DNA of 64,000 nt, from assembly GCF_000002235.5 (NCBI RefSeq), contig NW_022145606.1, forward strand, positions 48,099,274 to 48,163,273, read 5' to 3'. The position numbers and the translations under genes are program-made. Positions within the stretch are counted from its first letter, which is position 1, and every line of letters begins with the position of its first letter. Source of the stretch: Strongylocentrotus purpuratus. Taxonomy: Eukaryota; Echinodermata; Echinoidea; Camarodonta; Strongylocentrotidae. This document shows, one piece after another, positions 33,313-44,900 of the stretch. Below the pieces are notes generated by a model. That model was given only the letters and a program-made list of their open reading frames with translations. It was not told the origin of the DNA and searched no databases.

Positions 33313-35404
33313 TCTGAGGGGAAAGGGGACACATGGACTGATAGCTATTACCAGTATCCTAAAATGATTTTCACGGGGAATCTTTAAAAGCAATACAAAC
33401 AAAAGAGGTTTTTAAAAAACACGTCTACCAATCAAGAGATAAATCATTTTATCCACAGTATGGGTTGACACCCAGGGGTATATAAGGTAGGACGAGAATA
33501 TAGAGAGCACACTGATCGACGCTATATGTTTAGTATCATTGGAGAGTGTATGTTTTCCTCCTTAAAATGATACCCCATTTGCGTAGTGAATTCCATATTG
33601 CGATACCAGTGCTTACCAGTGCCTTTTGCAACTTTTCACTTATGACCCTGCCCCTTATTCTGATGTGTTGCTAATTCCATGGCTGCAAAGTCATAACACA
33701 TGTGGCGTCATTTTAAAGAGGGTTAAACGTATTGTTTAATGATACTAAGCAAAGCGATAATTATCACATGACAAAAGAGATATAATTGATCATACTTGAG
33801 TCTCCAAACTTTTTAAGAGGGGTTTATTATAATGTTAGTCTGACTTAAGAGTACAGGCATGTATGCTTCTCAAAACTATCTTTAATAGATTAATTCAAAG
33901 TAAGCTGGAGAGTGCACAAGTAACGGTAAATACTCAACGCACACTCAGCTAACGCAGACAAGACATCTGCCCCATACACACTCCCACAAACATATCAACT
34001 AAGTGTTTTCACTACACCTCAAATAAGAGTGCGATCGAATTACAGTCATATTGTAAAAAATAATTGGCCTAAACCGTTTTAAATATACACTTTACATTAG
34101 ACCGTTGAGGTGTATGAAAAACGAAAGGGTAATTTAATATACCTACCTTTGGACTGTAGCGTACGCCTTGTGCAGTTTGGGCTTCAACGTACCTGTGTTT
34201 GTTCAACCAAGCTCAAGTTGAGAAGTAATCACACTAATAAAATCAACGAATTGCATGGTGATTGTAGATATTGTTCGTTTGTTCAATATGAACTTTGATC
34301 GGGCCATCTTATTTTTCTCTCTTTCTCTCTCTCTCATTGTCTCTCTCTCTGTCTGTCTCTCTCTATCTCTGTCTCTCTCTATCTCTCTCCCTTTCTCTTG
34401 TAATTTATTTTTAGAGGGCGCCTGCTCTCTAAGCGATTAAGTATCTTTTAGTTTCTAATCAGACATGCTGCGAAACTTCGGCATTTTTTTAAAATGATGA
34501 ATGTAAAGTGTAATGCACTATTATGTATATATCTAATAACACAGAGCTCAGTGAATACGCGCAGGACTTTTGTTGCGTGCATTTGTCATTCATTTACACG
34601 TACACACAAAACGAGGGGGGAAGTGACTTTTTTGCGCCATGTCCGAACAAGCCTTTACTCGTCTCAGTGAATATAATTGCAAGAAAAAAGAGTTGCCAAA
34701 TTGAAGTTTAAAGTTTGCAAAACAATCAAGGAGAACACAGCATTGTCCATTACGATATGTGCACAAATTACAATGGTGCATTACGTAATCACCGTCATGA
34801 TTTCTTTTGTGGAATACCATGAATATAGGGTTTCGAAATCTCACTAAAGTTGATTTCACGAAGAAAGGCTTGGCGACCTTTTTTTCTGCATTTTTTTTGT
34901 CGACTGCCAATAACCTTCGAATTTGCCGACAGGACAATTTCGTTTGGGTTGAGTTAGATTTAATGAAACCGGGGGCAATTGAAAAGTAAGGAATTGGAAT
35001 TCCCTGCCCTCAGAAATTGTTGCAGCGCCATCTGTGTGAGCCTTCCGCAATTGACTGCAGACGGTCGGTGACAGTGGCTAGTCTTCCTCCATCCTATACA
35101 TAAGCTTGTAAACATTGGTAAATAAAATGTATTATAATGTCAATAGCACTGAAATGGACGCAAATTGCGGTGAACACACACACGCACATAGTTTGCAAGA
35201 ATCTTCAATCAACTGAAGGAGGCAGACTTAATCAGAAGAAGAAGAAGATGGGTTGTCATGGAGAATTTGACACGAATAGTGTGTTTACTCGATAACTGGT
35301 GTTTCCAATCACCATGCAAGAGTGGACTTCAGTTTTGCGACCGACAGGTCTAATACGTAACTTACACACCCTCCATCGACTTCAGAAAAAAAAAAATCGA
35401 TAAG
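33313..35404. other. No gene recognised upstream of the SDR gene
   Basis: This stretch would hold the SDR promoter on -. I see a CT microsatellite at 34315-34395 and short frames with no recognisable product. No clear TATA box can be tied to the SDR start. Confidence 0.6.
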
Positions 35405-35646
35405 TCCAGAATCTGGCCTATTTAATTTTGATCTCCACCACACCAACGCAATATGCGACCTTCCCCTACTTACCTGCTGCCAGCCGAAGATGACGTTCTC
35501 ATTAAATCAGGACGCTAATCATTAAATTAGGCTAGGCTGGTGAGCGTATATACTTTTTCTTTATTATGAGTTTGTTTATAACGCCACCTTCGGCGGATCG
35601 AATCAAATGAAGGGAATATTATATGAAGCACCGGCCAGATTTTGGA
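35405..35646. mobile_element. TIR element (CCAGAATCTGGCC ends)
   Basis: The ends TCCAGAATCTGGCC and GGCCAGATTTTGGA are inverted, about 240 bp apart. Same family as 5055-5500. Confidence 0.7.
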
Positions 35647-36244
35647 CTACCAATCCCTAAGAAAAATTTATCATCATATATTTCCCTCACCTAACGCTCT
35701 CCTAGACTGAAAGGCAAGTGATGGAGTTTCGCTGTGTGCGAGTTTTGTACACAATTTGATAGTAATTTCACAACGTCCGGTGTAACCAAGGAGGTCTCCC
35801 TCGTTTAATTTAGCGACTTATCACGCAGTACAGATGGAAACTGCCGAGAATGTGTATTCAAGTTGAAGGGGATGAAAAATAGGGTCCTACTAGTCACTTT
35901 TTATTTTTATTTTTTAATCAATTCTTATTTATTTTGAAAACAATTAACATTTAAATAAAGAAGAGTGCACTTTAATAACACAAGACCGATGTTTACCAAT
36001 GAGGGTATAAGTTCTTAAAGAGAAGGTTCGTTGATTTAAAAAACTAACATTAATGTCATTATTGCAAAGGTGACACTTTGATTGGCCAAGGATATCAAAA
36101 GCCAATGCTTGGAAATATTCGAAGTAATGATTATTAACAATTACAAAACGCTTAGATACATCCCCGACATAGCACCTGAAAAGATTTCCGGTCGCTGCTG
36201 AGATATGACGTCACATGTTGAACATGATGTGCACAAGCAGACAA

Positions 36245-36359
36245 TAGGGACTTTTAGATTTGCGTGGACTAATGCTGTGACGTCCATTCAAGGCAGTGCA
36301 TTAAGAGGACGTCAACCGTAGCAATCCACAATGTCTTCGAGCGAATCTAAAAGTCCCTA
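36245..36359. mobile_element. mariner-like MITE
   Basis: TA, then GGGACTTTTAGATT to AATCTAAAAGTCCC, then TA. It is nearly the same as 9605-9716, including CGTCCATTCAAGGCAGTGCA. Confidence 0.85.
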
Positions 36360-38340
36360 TTGTCCCATGACATCTCACACAATTTTAGTGCCTGTTTTTA
36401 TCTTTTCTTCAGTTATTTCTCTTACCCTCAGGCGAAATGTTTAATCTATTGCCTCATTCTAAACCCCGTGCATGGTATTATTTTGATGTAAAGTGCAATG
36501 ATTAAAAAAAAAGGAATCTGTCACTTGTAAACAAAATAAGAGGCCATTGTATTTTCAGCTGCATACACCGCGCGGCACGTTCGGGGTTTCAAGAGGGAAC
36601 AAATGACGTCCATGCTATCATTCCGGAGGTTTTTTAATTTGAAAGTGTGGTTTCTTTGATTGTTTATTAACCCCTATCCTGTGTTTTTACAAACAAAAGA
36701 ATTTAGTTATCAGAATGGGGGTCATATTCCTTTTTGAATGGTGTAAAATTCCATCACATATATATACACCAGACTCATTATAATTTGAGAAATAAAAGCA
36801 TTGCAATTATGTTCATTCTTTATGGAATGTCGTCTGCTTGGGCAGGGTTGGTTCATATTGAGACGGCATTAAAACATCGTTATTTTCCGGCGAATCTCTC
36901 GCATATCCTAGATGCTATATGGAGGTTGTTTTATTTGTATTTTTATAAATCACCCGATATGTAGTTGACCTAAAACTTGCATGATGGCCATCTGTTAGCT
37001 TACCAGTTTCTAGTAATACGCTATTTGCCATATTTGTGATTTTCTAAGAACCCGCACTTTAAGGCAGGGTAATATAGTACATAATAATGTGCCTGAAAGA
37101 ACCCGCATACAGACATAGAATTTGTTCGGTGTATACTTAGGCACAATAGTACAGAGACGTAGAGAGAGAGAGAGAGAGAGGGGGATGAGCGTGGGGAGAG
37201 AAAGAGAAAGACAGAGAGAAATTAGATTAAGAAATAGAAAGAGGCTGAGAGTGACAGTGACAGAGAGAGAGAGAGAGGGGGGGGGGAGAGGATGTGAGAC
37301 GGTTGCAGTCTGAGCATGGGCAGATAAAGGTCATTGCAGAACAAATTTTGAAATACACGGAGACGAAATACTGGATACGCACTCATGAAAGTTATGTAAC
37401 ATAATTCATTCATGCACATTCAGTGCACTCCATGGTACACAGGTGGAAGTGTTCTTTGAAAAGGGGGAACAAAGCCTATTTATATAGCAACTCCATCGCT
37501 GTAGGAGTGATTATTTCAAAATGTACAAAGTGGGACCTCTTCATGTTTTGAAGATCTGTGGATATTCGGGGTCATGCATTGCAGTGATGAGGTGCTAACC
37601 GTGAACTGTCAATTTTCTGTTGTTGGTGTTCTTGTCGTTGCAGTTATTTCATGACGTACAGGTAAATGAGAATGTATCCAAATAATGTGAGCTGGTGTAC
37701 TATTTTGACAGTAACATCCATTGCCCCTTTTTAAAATGTGAATTATATTACTGCAATGTACATTAATTTTGTCTGTATAAATCACGCAATGCGCGCTCCA
37801 TTTATTTTCGAAGACTACATCTTATTCGCTCTTATAACTTTTTGAAAATACATTAGTTACATTTATTTCGTACGAGCATTGTACATGAAAACCGATTGTC
37901 ACTTGACATATAAAACAATAAGCTAAAAACGAATACAGTACGAAGTCCATATTTGCCAACGAGGAATATTTTCATTCACTTGTGGAGAAAAAAACACACA
38001 GGTCATAGGCCATCGTAGGTTCCGCTACGTTGAGATTCTGTACGTGAACGACATGAATTGGTCCGATGCATGCTAGGTATACTACTACAGTAGCTATCCT
38101 CCTCTAGCCAACAGAGTGGGAAATATTCATAGGATTGTTTCATTTACAGAGTGACATAACGGTTTTTAGAATACCGTCCCTAGCCTCTCGGGAGAGTTAT
38201 CCGGATTCGATCCGACAAGGATTGTTTCATTTACAAGCTGCATTGAGTATTTATCACATCTGCATTTGTTAGGTAAGCATTACCATAAACACATTGTCAT
38301 ACTTATATCATGTGCGTACTGAGAGCCACTACTGAAAGAA
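36360..38340. other. No gene recognised; GA microsatellite inside
   Basis: A GA-rich run lies at 37155-37290. Otherwise it is AT-rich sequence with short frames that resemble nothing I know. Confidence 0.6.
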
Positions 38341-38735
38341 TATATGCTCCACTGCTATTAGGAAATGTGATATTCGATCCATGATTTCTCATATTCTACA
38401 AAGAATTAATTAGTTCGATTATTACCAATTAGACTGCAAAGTTTTGACTACTGGTGCAACAAGACAATTAATCGTCAAAGATGCCAGAGATATTGCGATT
38501 TCAAAATTCAATCTCGGAGCGGAATGGGCTCCAACTCAAGAAAAGGTCATTACAAAAACGAGACCTTAATTCGCTCAGGGAAGTTTACAGCTGATTTATC
38601 ACAAAACAAACCCGATCAATCAAGTATAAGATTTCGCAAGTCTAATAATCATACAATCAGATGATACCACTTTTTTTACTTGCAATGTTGACGAAATCTG
38701 CTCTCAAAATAAAAAAATCCAGACCCGTGTCGGCA

Positions 38736-40445
38736 CAGGGGCGTCGCTAGACCTTTTTCAGTGGGGGGGGGGGGGGGGGGGGGTGTAGAGGCCAACGATT
38801 ACCGACAAAACTAGCCACCAATTACCGACAAAATTAAATGTCCCAATATCTACAAATTTAGCGCTATAAACCCGGGGCCGAAGGCTAAATTGTTTTTCCT
38901 ATGGATTATCTATAGTACTTGCGTATACGCAAATGGTCATTTTCCTCGACGACATAAATATACGAATTATTTCGTCAACTTAGTCAGCATCATAGCTATA
39001 TATTTGAATGCAGGCGCGGAGCTAGGATCTTATTTTAGGGAGAGGCGCTGGTGAGTAAGCGAATCACTTTTGGGCGCTCATTAGGGGGTGTGGGTGATAG
39101 GCCTCCCGCGCAAAGCGTGGAAGCTTAGATGTTCCTTTAAATTATTAGGAAAAGAAGACGATTTATTGTACCGTTCTCGACTGTTAATCGTTGTCTGAAT
39201 TCAGTTTCTCCCCCTCCCGCGCAAAGCGCGAAAGTTTGACGTTTCATTAAATTATTAGAGGAAGCAGACGATTCGGTGTACTGTTCTCGACTCTTAATCC
39301 TATCTGAATTCAGTTCTCCCGCGCGAAGCGCGGAAGTTTTGACGTTTCATTAACCCATTGCGTACGGGAACCGGGTGGTCCCTGTGTAAAGCCAATGGGA
39401 ATGCAAGAATTTAGTATTCAACAGGTTAAATTATTAGAGAAAGTAGACGATTCGTTGAACCGTTTTCGACTCTTAATAAGCCCTATTTATCTGAATTCAG
39501 TTTTCCCTCTCGCGCGAAGCGCGGAAGCTTTGACGTTTCCTTAAATTATTAGAGAGAGCAGATGATTCGTTATACCGTTTTTGACTCGTCTAAATGAAGT
39601 TTTTCTCTCCCGCGCGAAGCGCGAAATTTTTGGAGTTTCATCAAAATATAGAGAAAGGAAGATGATTCGTCGTACCGTTTTTGACCCTTAATCCTTGTTT
39701 GAATTTAGTTTCCCCGAAAATTTTAAACCTCTGAATTTTTTTAGCTGATATTATAGGAAAGTGAAACTTCGAGAAAATCCAAGTATCGTAGTTGTAGTCA
39801 CTCTCGAAGTCGTCACAGCGGATAAATAGTCACAGTTCGAAGGGGAAAAAACTTGTCGGCCGACCGACAATATACATCTCACCGACTTCAAACTTCTGCA
39901 TTGATATAGTAGACCTACACGAGGATTGAGCAAGAATACCGACACAGCTGACCCGACACAGCAACATATTTACCCGTGTCTTTCTTGCTCCCTCGACGAG
40001 ACGACTCAACCCAACAACCCCCCCCCCCCCCCTCTCTCTCTCTCTTTTACACCCACTCCTCCTCTCTCAGGCTCTTACCTCCCATCTCTCTCCTCTCTTT
40101 CATCCCCCGTTTCTTCTGTTTCCCTTTTCTCTTTTTTCTTCTTTTTTTCCTTTTCGTTCTTATCTTTCTCTTCCTTTCTTTCCTCTCCTCCCTCTTTTTC
40201 TTTTTTCTCTTTCTTTCTTCTCTCTTCTTTCCTTTCTTTTCCTTTCTTTCCTTTCTTTTCCTTTCTTTCTTTTCTTTTCCTTTTCTTTTTTCTTTTCTTT
40301 CCCTTTCCCTCTCTTTTTTTCCCTCCCCCTTTTCTCTTTTTTCCCGACGGCAGCGCAATTTTACCGACAATATCCTGACAGGTGAGGGGGGGGGGGGGGG
40401 GTGTCGCACCCCCACCCCCCCCCCCCCCCTTTGGCGACGCCCCTG
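38736..40445. mobile_element. hAT-like element nested in an older element
   Basis: 1.7 kb with inverted ends CAGGGGCGTCGC and GCGACGCCCCTG. The flanks CGTGTCGG and CGTTTCGA look like a worn 8-bp duplication; the related undisrupted sequence at about 23935 reads TTATCGG there. Inside are poly(G) (38763-38783), five degenerate tandem repeats (39085-39690), a CT-rich block (40020-40350) and a poly(G)/poly(C) pair (40386-40430). There is no transposase. Confidence 0.7.
39085..39690. repeat. Degenerate tandem repeat with CGCGCGAAGCGCG palindrome
   Basis: Five to six units of about 100-130 bp each begin with CCCGCGCGAAGCGCGG-type inverted repeats, then GTTTCATTAAATTATTAGA and GACGATTCGTTGTACCG. 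Confidence 0.8.
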
Positions 40446-40814
40446 CGTTTCGAGTGAGTTCATATTTTTTTCGGAACTGACGCAAAAGGCTGCAAAAGTT
40501 GTCGATCTTTGTCAATATTTTCATAATTTCACACCCAATCCCATACACAATTTAGGCTCTGGGTAATAGTTCCATCTTTCCAATGGTGGTATCAGAATTT
40601 CGCAATATTACCGATTTTCTTAGATGCCGAGGAAAGGTCACGCGTAAATAATGGTCACACCACCATACAAAGTAAATATTTTAATATTATCCAAGCTGAT
40701 AAGGCGCTAAAACAATAACGGCGATTCGATGAACAAAATGGGTGAACATTTTGCCGTATTTTGGAGGAAAGATATGCCCATAATTCACCATTTTGCAAAT
40801 ATCTTAATCCCTAA

Positions 40815-41205
40815 ATAATGGCCTTTTGGTTATGGAACCAAGGAAAAACATATTTAAAGATATATCTATGCCGAGCAAATTAATTATGTGGGATTTTATA
40901 CGTATGTTTTACTTGAACCCAGTACTGTTTTATACAGGGTATATGTACGTGGATATAATGTACTTTTTGCTATATGGTACCATATTTTGCACGCATAATT
41001 ACAAAGAACCTAGCAAACACGCGTCAGGGGATCAACATTTTTGGGAAGAAAAGAGGATATTTTATCAAAACATTTAAGTCTTTTCTTTCACTAGGATACC
41101 AATTTCAGTCTTTTCACTAAAATATACGTGAATATTTTCAGTATGCCACCCCTGAAGATATAAAGGATCAAGTTTTCATACATTAATGTATACTAATGTA
41201 GTAAT
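40815..41205 (+). repeat. Direct repeat 1 upstream of P450
   Basis: About 390 bp that recurs at 41484-41875, starting AATGGCCTTTTGG and ending with TATAAAGGATCAAGTT. It is non-coding and might include promoter material, since the P450 start lies 67 bp after repeat 2. Confidence 0.85.
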
Positions 41206-41483
41206 GTGAGATTGTTGCCTCCTGTGGCTAGACCTGGGTTTGGTGCAGGCTATTGTTCAGTGTGCACTCAGGCCTCTCTTGCAATGGATTTAGTGAACGC
41301 TGGACAATGGCCTGGGCTTGGGTTCGGTTGCAGGAGGTGACAGCTTTCACATTTAATACTGGAGGAGCCATTACTGCAGAGAAGTCACAAGTGGTGCACG
41401 TGCATAGTGGGCAATTGAGTTGCATGTGAGTTAATCATTCGATTATCCTTATAAACGTTATATATCACATCAGGCAGTGCTAG

Positions 41484-41875
41484 ATAATGGCCTTTTGTTT
41501 ATGGAACCAAGGAAAAACATGTTTATAGATATATCTATGCCGAGCAAATGAATTATGTGGGATTGTATACGTATGTTTTACTTGAACCCAGTACTGTTTT
41601 AAAGAGGGTATGTATGTACGTGGATATGATATGCCTTTCGCCATATGGAACAACATTGTGCATGCATAATTACATACAACATAGCAAACACGCGTCAGAG
41701 GATCATTTTTGGGGGGAAGAAAAGAGGATATTACATAAAAACATTTAAGTCTTTTCTTTCACTAGGATACCAATTTCAGTCTTTTCTTTAGATTATAAAT
41801 AAAATATGTTCAGTATGCCCCCGCCCTGAAAATATAGAGGATCAAGTTGTCATACTTTAATTTATACTTACAAAA
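41484..41875 (+). repeat. Direct repeat 2 immediately upstream of P450
   Basis: A diverged copy of 40815-41205. A splice-acceptor-like TTGCTTATCTCCAG follows at 41912-41925, just before the P450 start codon, which hints at a 5'-UTR exon upstream. Confidence 0.85.
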
Positions 41876-41941
41876 TATTTCCTATAATGAAATGAAACAA
41901 TGACTTCTGTTTTGCTTATCTCCAGAATCTATAATACTGCG

Positions 41942-44900
41942 ATGGACTTCAGATGGCACCAGTTAACGCCTTATCATTTATTGGTAACGGCTTTGGTTGG
42001 GCTAGTGGCTGCGTGGTTTGTGAAGCACCTGATGAGGCTACCGAAGAACCTTCCACCCGGGCCGACGGGACTACCCCTCATTGGGGTCATTTCAAAATTT
42101 ATCGGGTAAATGAATACCTCAGTCACACCGACGATACCGAAAACGAATTGAACCCCCAACATCTGTTAGAATGCCACACAGAATCATGTAAGGGATTTAC
42201 GTGCAGGGTTTGTAAAAAAGTGCTTTAATGGCACAGTGTGGGTTAAAGGAAGATGCTTTATCCTGGATGACCAACAATCGATCGGTTTGGTTTCCTGATT
42301 TAACATGAATCTATCAGTTTGGAGTCGGCTTCTCGGTGTGACTGTGATATACGAATAAAAATATATTAAAGCCCCACTGTACTACTTATAGCTACTTGCG
42401 CCCTCTATAAAACAAACAACGGATAATCGGTGACCATTGGTCCCCTATTACCCCCCCCCCCTTTATGTTAATTGAGAGCTGATTTGATGAGATAACCTCC
42501 TGTCAGTGACCATGCAGGGAGGTCTAATCCCTCCTGGCCAAACTAGTGTAGGAGGCTTTAAAGAGAAAATTCGCGTACGGCTTCATCTATCTATCATATT
42601 TAATTTCATAGGGCAGCCAACAAGTAAATTACTGTCGGTTTTGTGGGAGAGGACTTGCATCTGAGATATCTTAGGCATAAAACCCACATTTTCAGACACC
42701 TTTCTGCCCAATTATGAGGTCGTTTGACACCTCGTGATGGAGGCCTGAAAATGTGTATTTCAAGGGGTGGGACCTGGTCCCACTCACCGTTCGCCTAATT
42801 TGATTACCGATTATTTTGAGGGTTCCTCAATTTGGACAAGCATCGCTTTTCAGTGGACCCGTCCGTTTCCAGTATGTATTTCTTAATTTCTATAAATGAT
42901 TATAATTGATCTGTTATGTTTTGTTGGAAACAGAAAAAAAAATTGAATTGAATTACATGCAACCAGAGCCATCTATGCACAGAGTTTGGCCAACTTGGTT
43001 TCACTGGGTTACAACATTCTCTTAATTTGTGCTTGCCCAACAAAGCAGTAGTCGCAGTGTTGTGTCCAACTCGAACCGGGTTGGTCAAACTCTGTGAATG
43101 GATGGCTCTGCACGCAACCATGTAAAGGCCTATTTCATTTTTTGTTGGGGGTAGCACTTCTGACCCTCTCGCCCTGCTCTCGGAGTGGGCCGACAGGTAC
43201 GGTGAGATCACGTCCTTCAAATTAGGTCCACAGTTGGTGGTGCTCCTGAACTCTTATGATGCTGTCGCGGAGGCTTTCCGACACCCCGATCTCCAGGGCA
43301 AACCCAGGAGCCGCATGACAGAAGAAGCCTCTGGGTTCGGACCTAATGGTAAGAACATGACTTTTTTCATTTTTCGTTTCATTTTATTTCATTCGTCATA
43401 TAAAAACATACATGATTATAACATTGATATTTACAGATAAGTAAAGAACATACAAATAACATAACGAAAGATAAATATAAAATACAAATGTATATACGAA
43501 TGAGGAACCAGCAAGAAGTAACAATTAAGTCTTGTGTGGTGCTGGTCCCTTGCGACATCATAAAGAATTTTAACCTTTAACACTTAACACCTTACACCTA
43601 ACACCTAACAACTAACACCTAACATCTAACACCTGATTGCATATATATATATATAAACTAATAAAATACTATTCACAAAAGCTTAATTGTTTGTTTCTCT
43701 TTTAAATGTATTCAGAGTTGGGCTTGCTTTAACTTTTGATAGTGCTTCCTACGTATTTCCTTTCGATTGCATTTGAGTGCATTGCGGAAGTGACCTATTG
43801 ATATCTCATATTATCATGTTAATGTCCTTTGGAAATGTTCATTTCAGTTTTTAACTGCCAGACACGAAGATCTTAATCAAATCCATTTATCTATCTATTA
43901 TCTATATATACCAATCTATACCAATAATCTTGCAACACGATTATTTATTGATTTATGATTCAGTCTTCTTTACAAACACAGGGTAGCCCCTATTCAGTGC
44001 CACGGGGCCTGCTCTATACCTATTGCACAAAAGGTGGTATTTGCGGTTTCGATGCACATTGTAAGAATGTCATGGTAGAAAAGGGTGAATGCATCATGAA
44101 CATCGCAAACATTGCGTTACCGGTTGTTGTTGTTGTTGTTGGTAGTAGTTTTATGGCAAACATTCAGTACTGAATATATACGCCATATCTTCAGTAATAT
44201 AAACAATTCAGTTATCAGTAATAAAAACTGAAATGATAAATTGTAATAATATAATTTACTAGTTTGTGGACTATTTGCCTTCAATTGCTTGATTAATGTC
44301 TGTTAATAATAATTTTCCAAATAATAATCTCACGTCTTCTGTAATTCGGTACAACAGCAGGTCTGCTGATTGGGGCTGGACAATCGTGGAAGGAGCAGCG
44401 CAAGTTCACCCTCTCAGTCTTCCGCAACCTCGGGGTCGGCAAGAAGAGCTACGAAGACACCGTCGCAGCCGAGATGGCCCAGCTAGGGAGGGCTATCAAA
44501 GAGACGAAAGGGTCTCCAATTGACCCCAACATCCTCGTTGGACAAGCAGTAGCCAACGTCATCTGCACTGTCATTTTCGGAACACAGTACAAGTACGACG
44601 ATTCAGAATTCCAACACGTATGTCTAAGACCTCATTACTCTTATTATTACATTATTTCAAAGAAGAGTTTGAAGAAGAAAAAAATTGTTCCAAATATGCC
44701 TCAACATTACATTCAGGTATAGTAACTCTTTAGAGTTGTCACTTTAACTTTGGCATTAACATTTAAAAGAGGTTCACTATACCGGCAGGCCACAAGGCAA
44801 ACAAAACAAAGAAATACATAAAGGAAATATAGTATATTTTCTATAGAAAATGGCGGTCTTCTCTGTTGTTCGTTTCGTGGACCGTCAGCGTAGTTGGTGT

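Larger units (their letters stand above)
38345..40665 (-). mobile_element. Older TIR element split by an hAT-like insertion
   Basis: The outer parts (38345-38733 and 40446-40665) together match 23703-24334 in reverse orientation. Examples are GATATTCGATC, AATCCAGACCC, TTTTTCGGAAC and the end ATAATGGTCACACCACC. The left terminus is worn. Confidence 0.65.

Noticed and set aside
36734-36964. 76-codon frame with hydrophobic segments
   Set aside because: No homology I recognise, no splice or promoter context, and a length expected by chance in AT-rich DNA.
43570-43635. Interstitial telomere-like repeat
   Set aside because: The word is AACACCT, not TTAGGG/CCCTAA, and it is short and irregular.
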